Shown here: piece by piece, positions 7,183 to 12,790 of the stretch
How the letters are laid out: the number at the start of each line of letters is the position of its first letter
How positions within the stretch are numbered: the first letter of the stretch is position 1
Source: Actinomycetes bacterium
Lineage (GTDB): Bacteria; Actinomycetota; Coriobacteriia; Coriobacteriales; Eggerthellaceae
Reading direction: 5' to 3'
Assembly: GCA_023395755.1 (NCBI GenBank)
Contig: JAEWYG010000074.1
Span: 1-15,775 of the forward strand
DNA: 15,775 nt
Notes under the pieces: model-generated
The model's database searches: none
Told to the model about the DNA's origin: nothing
Seen by the model: only the letters and a program-made list of their open reading frames with translations
Program-made: the position numbers and the translations under genes

Positions 7183-7452
7183 CTAAGCCCTGCTATTTTC
7201 CTCTGCCTCGCCCTCAAGCATCGCCGTCTCTAGCTCAGCTTGCTCAAAATCAAAAGCCGTTGCTGCCGCTTCAACAGAAGCCTGTTCGTTGCCATCGCCG
7301 TCAACTGCCTCAACATACTGCTCTGCCTCGCGTTTCACGTCCTCTTCGATACGCCGAAGTTCCTCGGTAGCATCATGATCTTTCTGTTGCTCAGTTATGT
7401 CATCATCAAGCACCACGTCTGTCTCAGCGACATCAACTTCTTCACTTGCCAT
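7183..7452 (-). CDS. Small acidic helical protein of unknown function (89 aa)
   Basis: I do not recognise this protein. It has 89 residues, is strongly acidic (many Asp and Glu, including DVVLDDD and LEGEAEE), lacks Cys, and has no signal peptide or membrane segment. A central part (about 26-47, ATEELRRIEEDVKREAEQYV) should form a charged amphipathic helix or coiled coil. The start MASEEVDV was chosen because AAGGAG lies 6 bases before that ATG. A longer reading to 7551 has no such support and an unlike, basic N-terminus. It precedes the 98-residue 11-mer repeat protein by 24 bases, probably in one operon with a candidate promoter at 7515-7545. Confidence 0.72.
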   Translation of the reverse strand: MASEEVDVAETDVVLDDDITEQQKDHDATEELRRIEEDVKREAEQYVEAVDGDGNEQASVEAAATAFDFEQAELETAMLEGEAEENSRA

Positions 7453-7514
7453 AGCAGGCTCCTTTCGTATGCGGGCCATCCACAAACTAACCCAGCCCTT
7501 CACTGTTGTTTCAC

Positions 7515-7545
7515 ATTGTAGAGTTACCAGGTAAAAACGTGATAA
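7515..7545 (-). promoter_or_regulatory. Candidate promoter of the two-gene small-protein operon
   Basis: On the minus strand TTATCA (7540-7545, 4/6 to TTGACA) and TACAAT (7515-7520, 5/6 to TATAAT) are 19 bases apart, slightly long. It would give a leader of about 55 bases before the 89-residue gene. The rest of the 194-base gap 7453-7646 shows no clear terminator for the gene upstream. Confidence 0.3.
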
Positions 7546-7646
7546 CCGCACACTGACAAACGCTCAACAGTTGCTAGTCGCAAGATCGAGAAGAATGACT
7601 TGAGACGAGAAGTTCATGTCACCATAAGAACAGACTTTAACCTCAG

Positions 7647-8018
7647 CTACTTCGTTGTGTTACCGCGTTGGGCATCAAACAGATCCACCATGGTATCTTT
7701 AACATGCTCAAAAAGTACGGGTACTTCACGCAATACATCACCCGCGGCTTGTTGCGAATGCTTCGCAACCTCCTCAGGCAAGCTTTGAACATGTTTTCCC
7801 ACCTCACCCAATGCATCTTGAGTATGAAGACCAAGCTCTTCTGCTATATCTTTGGTATGTTGTCCTACCTCTCCAACCATGTCCTTTACCTGGCCGCCCA
7901 CATCATTAAATGCCTCAACCGTATGTTGTTGCACTTCATTAGTCATGTCTTTCACATGCGCTCCAACAGCGATTTTTTCAACGGATGTTTTAGGTGTTTT
8001 ACTTACAGATTCCGCCAT
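7647..8018 (-). CDS. Tandem 11-mer repeat protein, LEA/apolipoprotein-like (123 aa)
   Basis: After a 20-residue N-terminus the protein is nine uninterrupted 11-residue units (21-119) plus a four-residue tail: HVKDMTNEVQQ, HTVEAFNDVGG, QVKDMVGEVGQ, HTKDIAEELGL, HTQDALGEVGK, HVQSLPEEVAK, HSQQAAGDVLR, EVPVLFEHVKD, TMVDLFDAQRG. The recurring pattern is H-[TV]-x-[DE]-[AMI]-x-x-[DE]-[VL]-x-[KQG]. Eleven-residue periodicity is the mark of group 3 LEA proteins, apolipoproteins and synuclein-like helices. There is no signal peptide or Cys. The start MAESVSK was chosen because AAGAGGT lies 5 bases upstream; a 15-residue basic extension to 8063 has no such signal. It lies between rplQ and the two-gene small-protein operon. 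A membrane- or polymer-coating stress function is inferred only from the repeat. Confidence 0.8.
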   Translation of the reverse strand: MAESVSKTPKTSVEKIAVGAHVKDMTNEVQQHTVEAFNDVGGQVKDMVGEVGQHTKDIAEELGLHTQDALGEVGKHVQSLPEEVAKHSQQAAGDVLREVPVLFEHVKDTMVDLFDAQRGNTTK

Positions 8019-8250
8019 ATCCGACCTCTTTTCCACTATAAAGCGACGCGCGACACGAGCCACATTTAATGACTACTTTTCAGGGTAGACCAGCCAACAT
8101 GCAGACTGATTCACCGTAGAGAAACAGATTACCGACATCCCGGATACATCCAGCATGAGTACACCTGCCCTCCGCAGTATCTCGGCTTATAGCGGGTAGG
8201 GGGAAGCGATGAGTAGCGAGGCGGTATCGCATACAATGCTGCCTTACTCA
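8019..8250. other. Non-coding gap between rplQ and the 11-mer repeat gene
   Basis: About 230 bases without a supportable gene. On the minus strand TATAGT (8034-8039) resembles a -10, but it would start transcription inside the Shine-Dalgarno of the 123-residue gene, so the true promoter is unclear. No RNA gene or repeat was seen. Confidence 0.4.
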
Positions 8251-8282
8251 AACACAAAACGAGGACCCGTAGGTCCCCGTTT
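8251..8282 (-). terminator. Terminator of the infA-rplQ operon
   Basis: On the minus strand, 27 bases after the rplQ stop, an 11-bp stem (8272-8282 with 8257-8267, one G-U pair) closes a 4-base loop (tacg) and is followed by tgtgttt, which is T-rich. The terminal A-T pairs extend the stem into the T tract, typical of an intrinsic terminator. Confidence 0.8.
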
Positions 8283-8308
8283 CAAATTTTATTGCTTGTC
8301 GAAAAAAG

Positions 8309-8884
8309 CTATTCTGCCTTCTTCTCCTCGGCAGGAGCCACGGCCTCTTCAGGCTCAACGGCAGCTTCAACTGGAGCTTCAGCCTCGGCCACGATGGCCT
8401 CCTCGGTCGCCTTCAGGTCCTCGGCGGCCTCTTTGGCCTCCTCAGCCTTCTCGACCTTTTTGGGAGCAGCCTTCTTCGTCGCTTTCTTGGCGGCAGGCTT
8501 GGCCTCCTCCTTAGCCTTCACTGGCTCGGTCACCATTTCCATGATAACCATAGGAGCACGGTCACCCTTGCGGGGACCCAGCTTCATAATGCGGGTGTAG
8601 CCACCCGGACGATCCTGGAACATACCCTGCGCAACCTTCTCAAACACCTCGCGCACGAGCTCCTTGTCACCGCCCAATGCAGCAATAGCCAGACGGCGGG
8701 AATGAAGGTCACCCTTCTTCGCCCACGTAATAATCTTATCAACATCGGGGCGAATTTCCTTCGCGCGGGATTCGATCGTCTTAATGCGATCGTTCAACAG
8801 CAGCGCACTAACCAGGCTTCGCTTCATGGCCTTGGTATGGCTGGTGTCGGTGCCCAGCTTGCGCCCCTTCTTGTAGTGTCTCAT
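8309..8884 (-). CDS. rplQ: 50S ribosomal protein bL17 with long charged C-terminal tail
   Basis: bL17 sits near the exit-tunnel side of the large subunit. Residues 1-118 are a normal bL17 core (MRHYKKGRKLGTDTSHTKAM at the start; GGYTRIMKLGPRKGDRAPM at 94-112). Residues about 120-191 are an added low-complexity tail, first rich in Lys and Ala, then in Glu and Ala. Core-only homologues are about 115-130 residues; extended tails are known in Actinobacteria, but this one is long. AGGAGA lies 9 bases before the ATG and overlaps the end of rpoA, so the two are tightly coupled. It is the last gene of the operon. Confidence 0.97.
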   Translation of the reverse strand: MRHYKKGRKLGTDTSHTKAMKRSLVSALLLNDRIKTIESRAKEIRPDVDKIITWAKKGDLHSRRLAIAALGGDKELVREVFEKVAQGMFQDRPGGYTRIMKLGPRKGDRAPMVIMEMVTEPVKAKEEAKPAAKKATKKAAPKKVEKAEEAKEAAEDLKATEEAIVAEAEAPVEAAVEPEEAVAPAEEKKAE

Positions 8885-8897
8885 GATCTCGTATCTC

Positions 8898-9851
8898 CTA
8901 AAGCTTCAAATTGAGGTCCATGGAAATGAGTTTATCCTTCACTTCCTCGATGGACTTCGCACCAAAGTTCCTAATGTTCAGCAAGTCGTTTTCGGAGAAC
9001 TCGACGAGCTGGCGGACGGAATGGATGCCGGCACGCTTCAGACAGTTGTAAGAACGAACCGAAAGGTCCAAATCCTCAATCTGCTTGTCCAGTTCGGCAT
9101 TTGATTCCTGACCCTCGGGCGCAAAGATAGACGGAATTTCACCGCACTCTTCTTCGTCAACCACCGTGGATAGGCCCAAAAACGCCCCCATGTACTGATT
9201 GATGATGTTGGCGGCACGACACACAGAATCCACCGGTGCCAAACTACCGTCGGTCTCAACTTCCAGCACGAGCTTGTCGTAGTCGGTGCGCTGACCCACG
9301 CGGGTATCGGTGACGTTCAGCGTACACCGGCGGACCGGCGAGAACAACGAGTCAACATGGATGACGCCAATGGGATCCTCCGTGCGCTTGTTACGCTCGG
9401 CAGACACGTAGCCGCGGCCCACCCCGATACGAATAGTCATGTCCAGCTGGCCGCCATCGGCAACCGTAGCAATAACATGTTCCGGGTTCACTAGTGTGAA
9501 CTCCGTTGGGATGTCCAAGTCGGCACCCGTCACCGTACAGGGACCCTCGGCGGACACATGCGCCGTAGCCTCTTCGATATCCTCATTGAGCGCTGAGAAG
9601 ACAAGCCCCTTCACGTTCAAGACAATATCAGTAATATCCTCGATGACGCCTTCAGCCGTTGCAAACTCGTGCTGCACGCCCTCAATCTGAATGGCGGTCG
9701 CCTTAGCGCCGTCAAGCGACGAGAGCAGCACACGACGCATGCAGTTGCCCAGCGTATAGCCGTAGCCACGCTCGAGCGGTTCCACTATGAAACGCGCGAC
9801 AGTGTCGTTGACTTCTTCCGTTGTTACCGTAGGCCTCATGAACTCTGTCAT
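8898..9851 (-). CDS. rpoA: DNA-directed RNA polymerase alpha subunit
   Basis: The alpha dimer scaffolds RNA polymerase, and its C-terminal domain contacts UP-element DNA and activators. The 317-residue protein has the N-terminal dimerisation domain (VEPLERGYGYTLGNCMRRVL, 23-42, and the insertion domain with FSPVRRC). Past a short linker, residues about 258-317 form the helix-hairpin-helix alpha-CTD (LDLSVRSYNCLKRAGIHSV, ending NFGAKSIEEVKDKL). Arg266 corresponds to the DNA-contacting Arg265 of E. coli. AAGGAGG lies 10 bases before the ATG used here; a second ATG four codons later is possible. It lies between rpsD and rplQ, as usual. Confidence 0.98.
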   Translation of the reverse strand: MTEFMRPTVTTEEVNDTVARFIVEPLERGYGYTLGNCMRRVLLSSLDGAKATAIQIEGVQHEFATAEGVIEDITDIVLNVKGLVFSALNEDIEEATAHVSAEGPCTVTGADLDIPTEFTLVNPEHVIATVADGGQLDMTIRIGVGRGYVSAERNKRTEDPIGVIHVDSLFSPVRRCTLNVTDTRVGQRTDYDKLVLEVETDGSLAPVDSVCRAANIINQYMGAFLGLSTVVDEEECGEIPSIFAPEGQESNAELDKQIEDLDLSVRSYNCLKRAGIHSVRQLVEFSENDLLNIRNFGAKSIEEVKDKLISMDLNLKL

Positions 9852-9880
9852 GTTTTGTGAGCCTCCTTACTATGCCGCGA

Positions 9881-10507
9881 TTATTTCGAGTAAAGTTCGA
9901 CGATGAGCTGTTCGCGAATGTCCAAATCGATTTGATCGCGTTGCGGAAGCGCCAACACGCTACCCTGCAGTTTCTCGATGTCAACCTCGAGCCAAGCCGG
10001 CACCTGAACACGCTCGTTGGAAATAAGCGCGCTCTTGATAACCAGCAGATCCTTGGCCTTAGGAGCCACGGCAACCAGGTCGCCCGGACGCACGCGGAAC
10101 GACGGGATATCAACACGACGACCATTCACGGTGATATGACCGTGACGCACCTGTTGACGAGCCTCAGCACGCGACTTTGCAAATCCAAGACGATACACAA
10201 CGTTATCGAGGCGGCTTTCGAGGATGCGCAGCAAGTTCTCGCCCGTAACGCCCGTCTGACGGTTCGCCATGTCGTAGTAGTGGTGGAACTGCTTTTCCAA
10301 CACACCATAGATACGCTTAGTCTTCTGTTTCTCACGCAACTGAAGACGATATTCACTTTCTTTTACGCGCTTTTTGCCGGCCTCGCCGGGCGCGTAGTTG
10401 CGGCGCTCGATTGCGCACTTGTCCGTGTAGCAGCGATCGCCCTTCAAAAAGAGCTTCACACCTTCACGACGGCACAAACGGCAGTCCGCTCCAGTATAAC
10501 GAGCCAT
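9881..10507 (-). CDS. rpsD: 30S ribosomal protein uS4, zinc-binding form
   Basis: uS4 nucleates assembly of the small-subunit body and can autoregulate its operon. The 208-residue protein has the normal length and carries four N-terminal cysteines (Cys9, Cys12, Cys26, Cys31) in the zinc-binding arrangement of the C-plus form. The S4 RNA-binding domain follows at about 96-160 (RLDNVVYRLGFAKSRAEARQ and VNGRRVDIPSFRVRPGDLV). Possible Shine-Dalgarno sequences are AAAGGAT and GGAG within 13 bases of the ATG. It lies 19 bases after rpsK and 29 before rpoA. Confidence 0.98.
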   Translation of the reverse strand: MARYTGADCRLCRREGVKLFLKGDRCYTDKCAIERRNYAPGEAGKKRVKESEYRLQLREKQKTKRIYGVLEKQFHHYYDMANRQTGVTGENLLRILESRLDNVVYRLGFAKSRAEARQQVRHGHITVNGRRVDIPSFRVRPGDLVAVAPKAKDLLVIKSALISNERVQVPAWLEVDIEKLQGSVLALPQRDQIDLDIREQLIVELYSK

Positions 10508-10526
10508 AATACTCCGATCCTTTCAG

Positions 10527-10925
10527 TTACACGCGACGACGCTTGCAGGGACGGCAACCGTTGTGCGGGATGGGTGTGCAATCCTGAATGCTGGAAACTT
10601 CCAGGCCAGCAGCCTGCAGCGAACGAATGGCCGTTTCGCGACCCGAACCCGGGCCCTTAACGAACACTGCCACTTTGCGTAGCCCATGCTCCATAGCCGT
10701 CTTAGCAGCGGCTTCGGCGGCCATCTGCGCGGCGAACGGCGTGGACTTACGAGAGCCCTTAAAACCAACCGTGCCGGCGGACTGCCAGGAGATCACATTA
10801 CCCTGGGGATCGGTGATGCTCACAATAGTATTGTTAAACGTAGACTTGATATGCGCGGCGCCCACGGCAATGTTCTTACGCTCAGAACGCTTGATGCGCG
10901 TGCGCACGTTTTTCTTAGCTGCCAC
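10527..10925 (-). CDS. rpsK: 30S ribosomal protein uS11
   Basis: uS11 forms part of the small-subunit platform near the E-site mRNA path. The 132-residue product is full length, with the conserved AHIKSTFNNTIVSITDPQG (24-42), GFKGSRKSTPFAAQ and the basic C-terminus PHNGCRPCKRRRV. The start codon is GTG at 10923-10925, supported by a GTGAGGT Shine-Dalgarno 7 bases upstream that overlaps the rpsM stop codon, suggesting translational coupling. Confidence 0.97.
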   Translation of the reverse strand: MAAKKNVRTRIKRSERKNIAVGAAHIKSTFNNTIVSITDPQGNVISWQSAGTVGFKGSRKSTPFAAQMAAEAAAKTAMEHGLRKVAVFVKGPGSGRETAIRSLQAAGLEVSSIQDCTPIPHNGCRPCKRRRV

Positions 10926-10935
10926 TTAAGCTACC

Positions 10936-11304
10936 TCACTTTTTCTTTCCGCCGATTTGCTTACGAGGACCCTTGCGGGTACGCGCATTCGTATGCGTAC
11001 GCTGTCCGCGAACGGGCAGGCCGCGACGATGGCGCAAACCACGATAGCAACCGATCTCCATGAGGCGCTTGACATTCTGGGAAACCTCGCGGTGTAGGTC
11101 GCCCTCCACCTTGATGTTTTCCTGGATATAATCGCGAAGCTTCGACAGATCGTCCTCCGTGAGGTCCTTGACGCGGACGTCGGGATCGACGCCGGTTTCG
11201 GCGAGGATCTGCTTGGAGGTGGTCAGGCCGATGCCGTAAATGTAGGTCAAGCCGATTTCAACGCGCTTGTCGCGAGGAAGGTCGACACCAACAAGACGAG
11301 CCAT
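10936..11304 (-). CDS. rpsM: 30S ribosomal protein uS13
   Basis: uS13 is in the small-subunit head and contacts P-site tRNA and the large subunit. The 122-residue product is full length: MARLVGVDLPRDKRVEIGLT at the start, the helical region IYGIGLTTSKQILAETGVD, and the basic tail with RGQRTHTNARTRKGPRK. GAGGAG lies 8 bases before the ATG. Its TGA stop lies inside the ribosome binding site of rpsK, so the two are coupled. Confidence 0.98.
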   Translation of the reverse strand: MARLVGVDLPRDKRVEIGLTYIYGIGLTTSKQILAETGVDPDVRVKDLTEDDLSKLRDYIQENIKVEGDLHREVSQNVKRLMEIGCYRGLRHRRGLPVRGQRTHTNARTRKGPRKQIGGKKK

Positions 11305-11322
11305 AGATGTTTCTCCTCTTTC

Positions 11323-11436
11323 CTAGCCCTGACGCTGCTTATGGCGTGGGTTCTCGCAAATAACGAGCACTTTGCCATGGCGTCGGATAATCTTGCATTT
11401 GTCGCACATTTTCTTGACCGAAGGACGTACCTTCAT
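11323..11436 (-). CDS. rpmJ: 50S ribosomal protein bL36, zinc-binding form
   Basis: This 37-residue protein was found by reading the gap between rpsM and infA. It begins MKVRPSVKKMCDKCKIIRRH and ends NPRHKQRQG. The zinc ribbon ligands Cys11, Cys14, Cys27 and His32 are all present (C-plus form). AAGGAA stands 7 bases before the ATG. It lies 18 bases before rpsM. The 157 bases between it and infA contain no other gene that I can support. Confidence 0.96.
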   Translation of the reverse strand: MKVRPSVKKMCDKCKIIRRHGKVLVICENPRHKQRQG

Positions 11437-11593
11437 AATTCAATTCCTTTCGGTTATGCACATACACTGTTCTATGTAGCACGCCCAGCCGCAGGCGATC
11501 GTTTTCCTAATTGCTTCTTACTTGCTGCTTTACCTCTTACTTTGAGTACACAAAACGCGCACACGCGATTCATGAGTTACGCAAATAATACCG

Positions 11594-11812
11594 CTACTTA
11601 AAGCGATAGGTAATGCGCCCTCGGTTCAGATCGTAAACCGACAACTCTACCGTCACCTTGTCGCCCGGCAGAATCTTGATGTAATGCATACGCATCTTGC
11701 CGGATATGTGGGCCAATATCTTGTGGCCATTCTCGAGCTCCACCCTAAACATAGCGTTTGGTAACGCCTCGAGGACGGTCCCCTCGAGCTCGATAACATC
11801 TTCTTTGGTCAA
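11594..11812 (-). CDS. infA: Translation initiation factor IF-1 with TTG start
   Basis: IF-1 occupies the ribosomal A site during initiation. The 72-residue S1/OB-fold protein matches the family along its whole length (VIELEGTVLEALPNAMFRVE, then HISGKMRM, ILPGDKVTVELS, RGRITYRFK). The expected N-terminus MxKED falls on TTG-ACC-AAA-GAA-GAT at 11812, preceded at 5 bases by a perfect AAGGAG. No in-frame ATG or GTG is near, and the frame is open upstream only as low-quality, Arg-rich sequence. So translation should begin at TTG, unusual for this gene. A candidate extended -10 promoter lies about 40 bases upstream, making infA the first gene of the operon. Confidence 0.95.
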   Translation of the reverse strand: MTKEDVIELEGTVLEALPNAMFRVELENGHKILAHISGKMRMHYIKILPGDKVTVELSVYDLNRGRITYRFK

Positions 11813-11854
11813 AAGTGCTCCTTCAAGCAATACGTCATTAAACAGCAATCGTAG

Positions 11855-11863
11855 ATGATACCA
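11855..11863 (-). promoter_or_regulatory. Candidate extended -10 promoter of the infA-rplQ operon
   Basis: On the minus strand the site reads TGGTATCAT, an extended -10 with a weak -35. It would give a leader of about 36 bases before the infA TTG. The flanking DNA (11840-11910) is AT-rich in contrast to the GC-rich structured stretch beyond it. The same extended -10 design appears at eno. Confidence 0.45.
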
Positions 11864-11894
11864 AAATATTGCTAAAATAGATACAAGAAAATTA

Positions 11895-12061
11895 GAGCGC
11901 AAAAAACCAACAAACCAACGGGTTCGAAACTGCCTGCATATCAGGCGTGCGGTTTGAAGCCGCGCGGTTCGAGATGCAAAAGCTGAACCGCCAGGTATTC
12001 GCGTGAAGCGCAGCCGCCTTGTCGGCCTTTGACGTCTATGACGCCTTTCTGGCGCCTCCGT
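11895..12061. other. Structured non-coding region with repeated GGTTYGAR motifs
   Basis: Between infA and ribU there is no credible gene. The plus strand holds ggttcgaa (11921-11928), ggtttgaa (11951-11958) and ggttcgag (11966-11973), whose starts are 30 and 15 bases apart, with the inverse gctgaacc at 11983-11990. Several inverted repeats are present: gcctg/caggc (11932-11946), gcggttc/gaaccgc (11964-11970 with 11985-11991) and cgcc/ggcg (12042-12054). On the minus strand the region ends in a TTTTTT run (11901-11906). It could be regulatory sites for the infA operon, a small RNA, or the 3' end of the ribU transcript. No match to a known RNA was recognised. Confidence 0.35.
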
Positions 12062-12093
12062 CTTCAATAGCCTCATATTCTAGGCTATTGAAG
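12062..12093 (-). terminator. Hairpin downstream of ribU
   Basis: A perfect 12-bp stem (cttcaatagcct, 12062-12073, with 12082-12093) closes an 8-base loop and starts 19 bases beyond the ribU stop. Neither strand has a T-run directly after it, so it may be a processing or Rho-assisted end or a 3' stabiliser and not an intrinsic terminator. Confidence 0.5.
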
Positions 12094-12112
12094 CGAAGGG
12101 TCAAGGGTAATT

Positions 12113-12682
12113 TTAGTCCGAGACGGAAAGATCTGTTGGTCGATCCTCAAGAAGCATTTTTAATTTGTTATATGACGCAATGGCAACAACAGAGTTTGCT
12201 AATGCTTTAAACACATTAAACGGAAGTAGAGCTGGCAGAATCAGCGCAGCAGTCTGCTCATACGACACGCCTGCATACGGTGGCATTACTACAAAATTTA
12301 GACAGACAGATACTGCCGTCGAGACAATCACGCCAGCAACGCACCCTAGAACCGCATGTAACAGACACGGCTTACGACGATACACCGTGCCCACAACCGT
12401 AATGAGAGATACGGTGGCCATAATATTCATGAATGCACCCAGCGGGTCAGTAAGAAGGTGAGGAAGCCACGACGCAACAGCGACAGCGACACCAATCCAT
12501 GATCCATAGAGAATAGTAGCCAGTAGTGACACAATGCCCGACGGGTCATATTTTAGCCAACCAGCACTGGGCACCACAGGAAACTCCACAAAGCTGAGTA
12601 TCATTGCCATGAAAATAAGCAGCACGATAGCGGCTGATTGTTTCGGCGAACGTTCCCGCCATCCATTCGGCAATTCGTCCAT
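12113..12682 (-). CDS. ribU: ECF transporter substrate-binding (S) component, RibU-like riboflavin transporter
   Basis: This 189-residue membrane protein has about five to six hydrophobic segments. It carries RibU-type signatures: FPVVPSAGWLKYDPSGIVSL (35-54), the membrane loop with SWLPHLLTDPLGAFMN, and the C-terminal ALLPFNVFKALANS (151-164). S components of this type bind riboflavin and work with EcfT and two EcfA ATPases, none of which is adjacent; a solitary ecfT lies at 5916-6767. The start MDELPNGW has GAGGAGG 5 bases upstream; a 29-residue extension to 12769 would run through the terminator hairpin at 12728-12764. A candidate TATAAT lies at 12707-12712. The gene follows an FMN-binding lipoprotein, and apbE lies nearby, which supports a flavin substrate. 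The S-component call is firm; riboflavin is likely. Confidence 0.82.
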   Translation of the reverse strand: MDELPNGWRERSPKQSAAIVLLIFMAMILSFVEFPVVPSAGWLKYDPSGIVSLLATILYGSWIGVAVAVASWLPHLLTDPLGAFMNIMATVSLITVVGTVYRRKPCLLHAVLGCVAGVIVSTAVSVCLNFVVMPPYAGVSYEQTAALILPALLPFNVFKALANSVVAIASYNKLKMLLEDRPTDLSVSD

Positions 12683-12706
12683 ATACGCCTCCTCGACCCT
12701 GCTTTC

Positions 12707-12712
12707 ATTATA
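12707..12712 (-). promoter_or_regulatory. Candidate -10 box of ribU
   Basis: A perfect TATAAT on the minus strand, within the AT-rich run next to the preceding terminator, sits about 24 bases before the ribU ATG. No good -35 is seen. The resulting leader would be only about 18 bases, too short for an FMN riboswitch. Confidence 0.4.
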
Positions 12713-12727
12713 TATAACAAGAAATGA

Positions 12728-12764
12728 AAAGCGAGTCGGCACCATAAGAGAGCCGACTCGCTTT
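12728..12764 (-). terminator. Rho-independent terminator of the FMN-binding lipoprotein gene
   Basis: A perfect 13-bp stem (12752-12764 with 12728-12740, core agcgagtcggc) closes an 11-base loop. On the minus strand it is followed by ttcatttcttg, which is T-rich. It starts 26 bases after the stop of the lipoprotein gene and separates that gene from ribU. Confidence 0.85.
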
Positions 12765-12790
12765 CGCAAAGAGGTCAGGATATAGCGCTA

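Noticed and set aside
8034..8039. TATAGT as promoter of the 123-residue repeat protein
   Set aside because: Its expected start of transcription falls within the gene's Shine-Dalgarno, and no -35 is present.
8209..8514. A 101-codon plus-strand frame with an AGGGGGAAG sequence before its ATG
   Set aside because: Most of it lies antisense to the C-terminal tail and terminator of rplQ, and its translation is low-complexity (Pro, Arg, Ser) from the complement of the Ala/Glu/Lys tail.
9857..10660. A 267-codon plus-strand frame over rpsD and rpsK
   Set aside because: It is antisense to two conserved ribosomal genes and does not resemble any protein family.
11915..11980. tRNA-like T-loop sequence (ggttcgaa)
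   Set aside because: No complementary T-stem, anticodon stem or acceptor stem could be folded around it on either strand.
11813..12076. N-terminal extension of infA to an ATG at 12076
   Set aside because: The extra 88 residues are Arg-rich with an unrelated hydrophobic patch, while homology and the Shine-Dalgarno place the start at TTG 11812.
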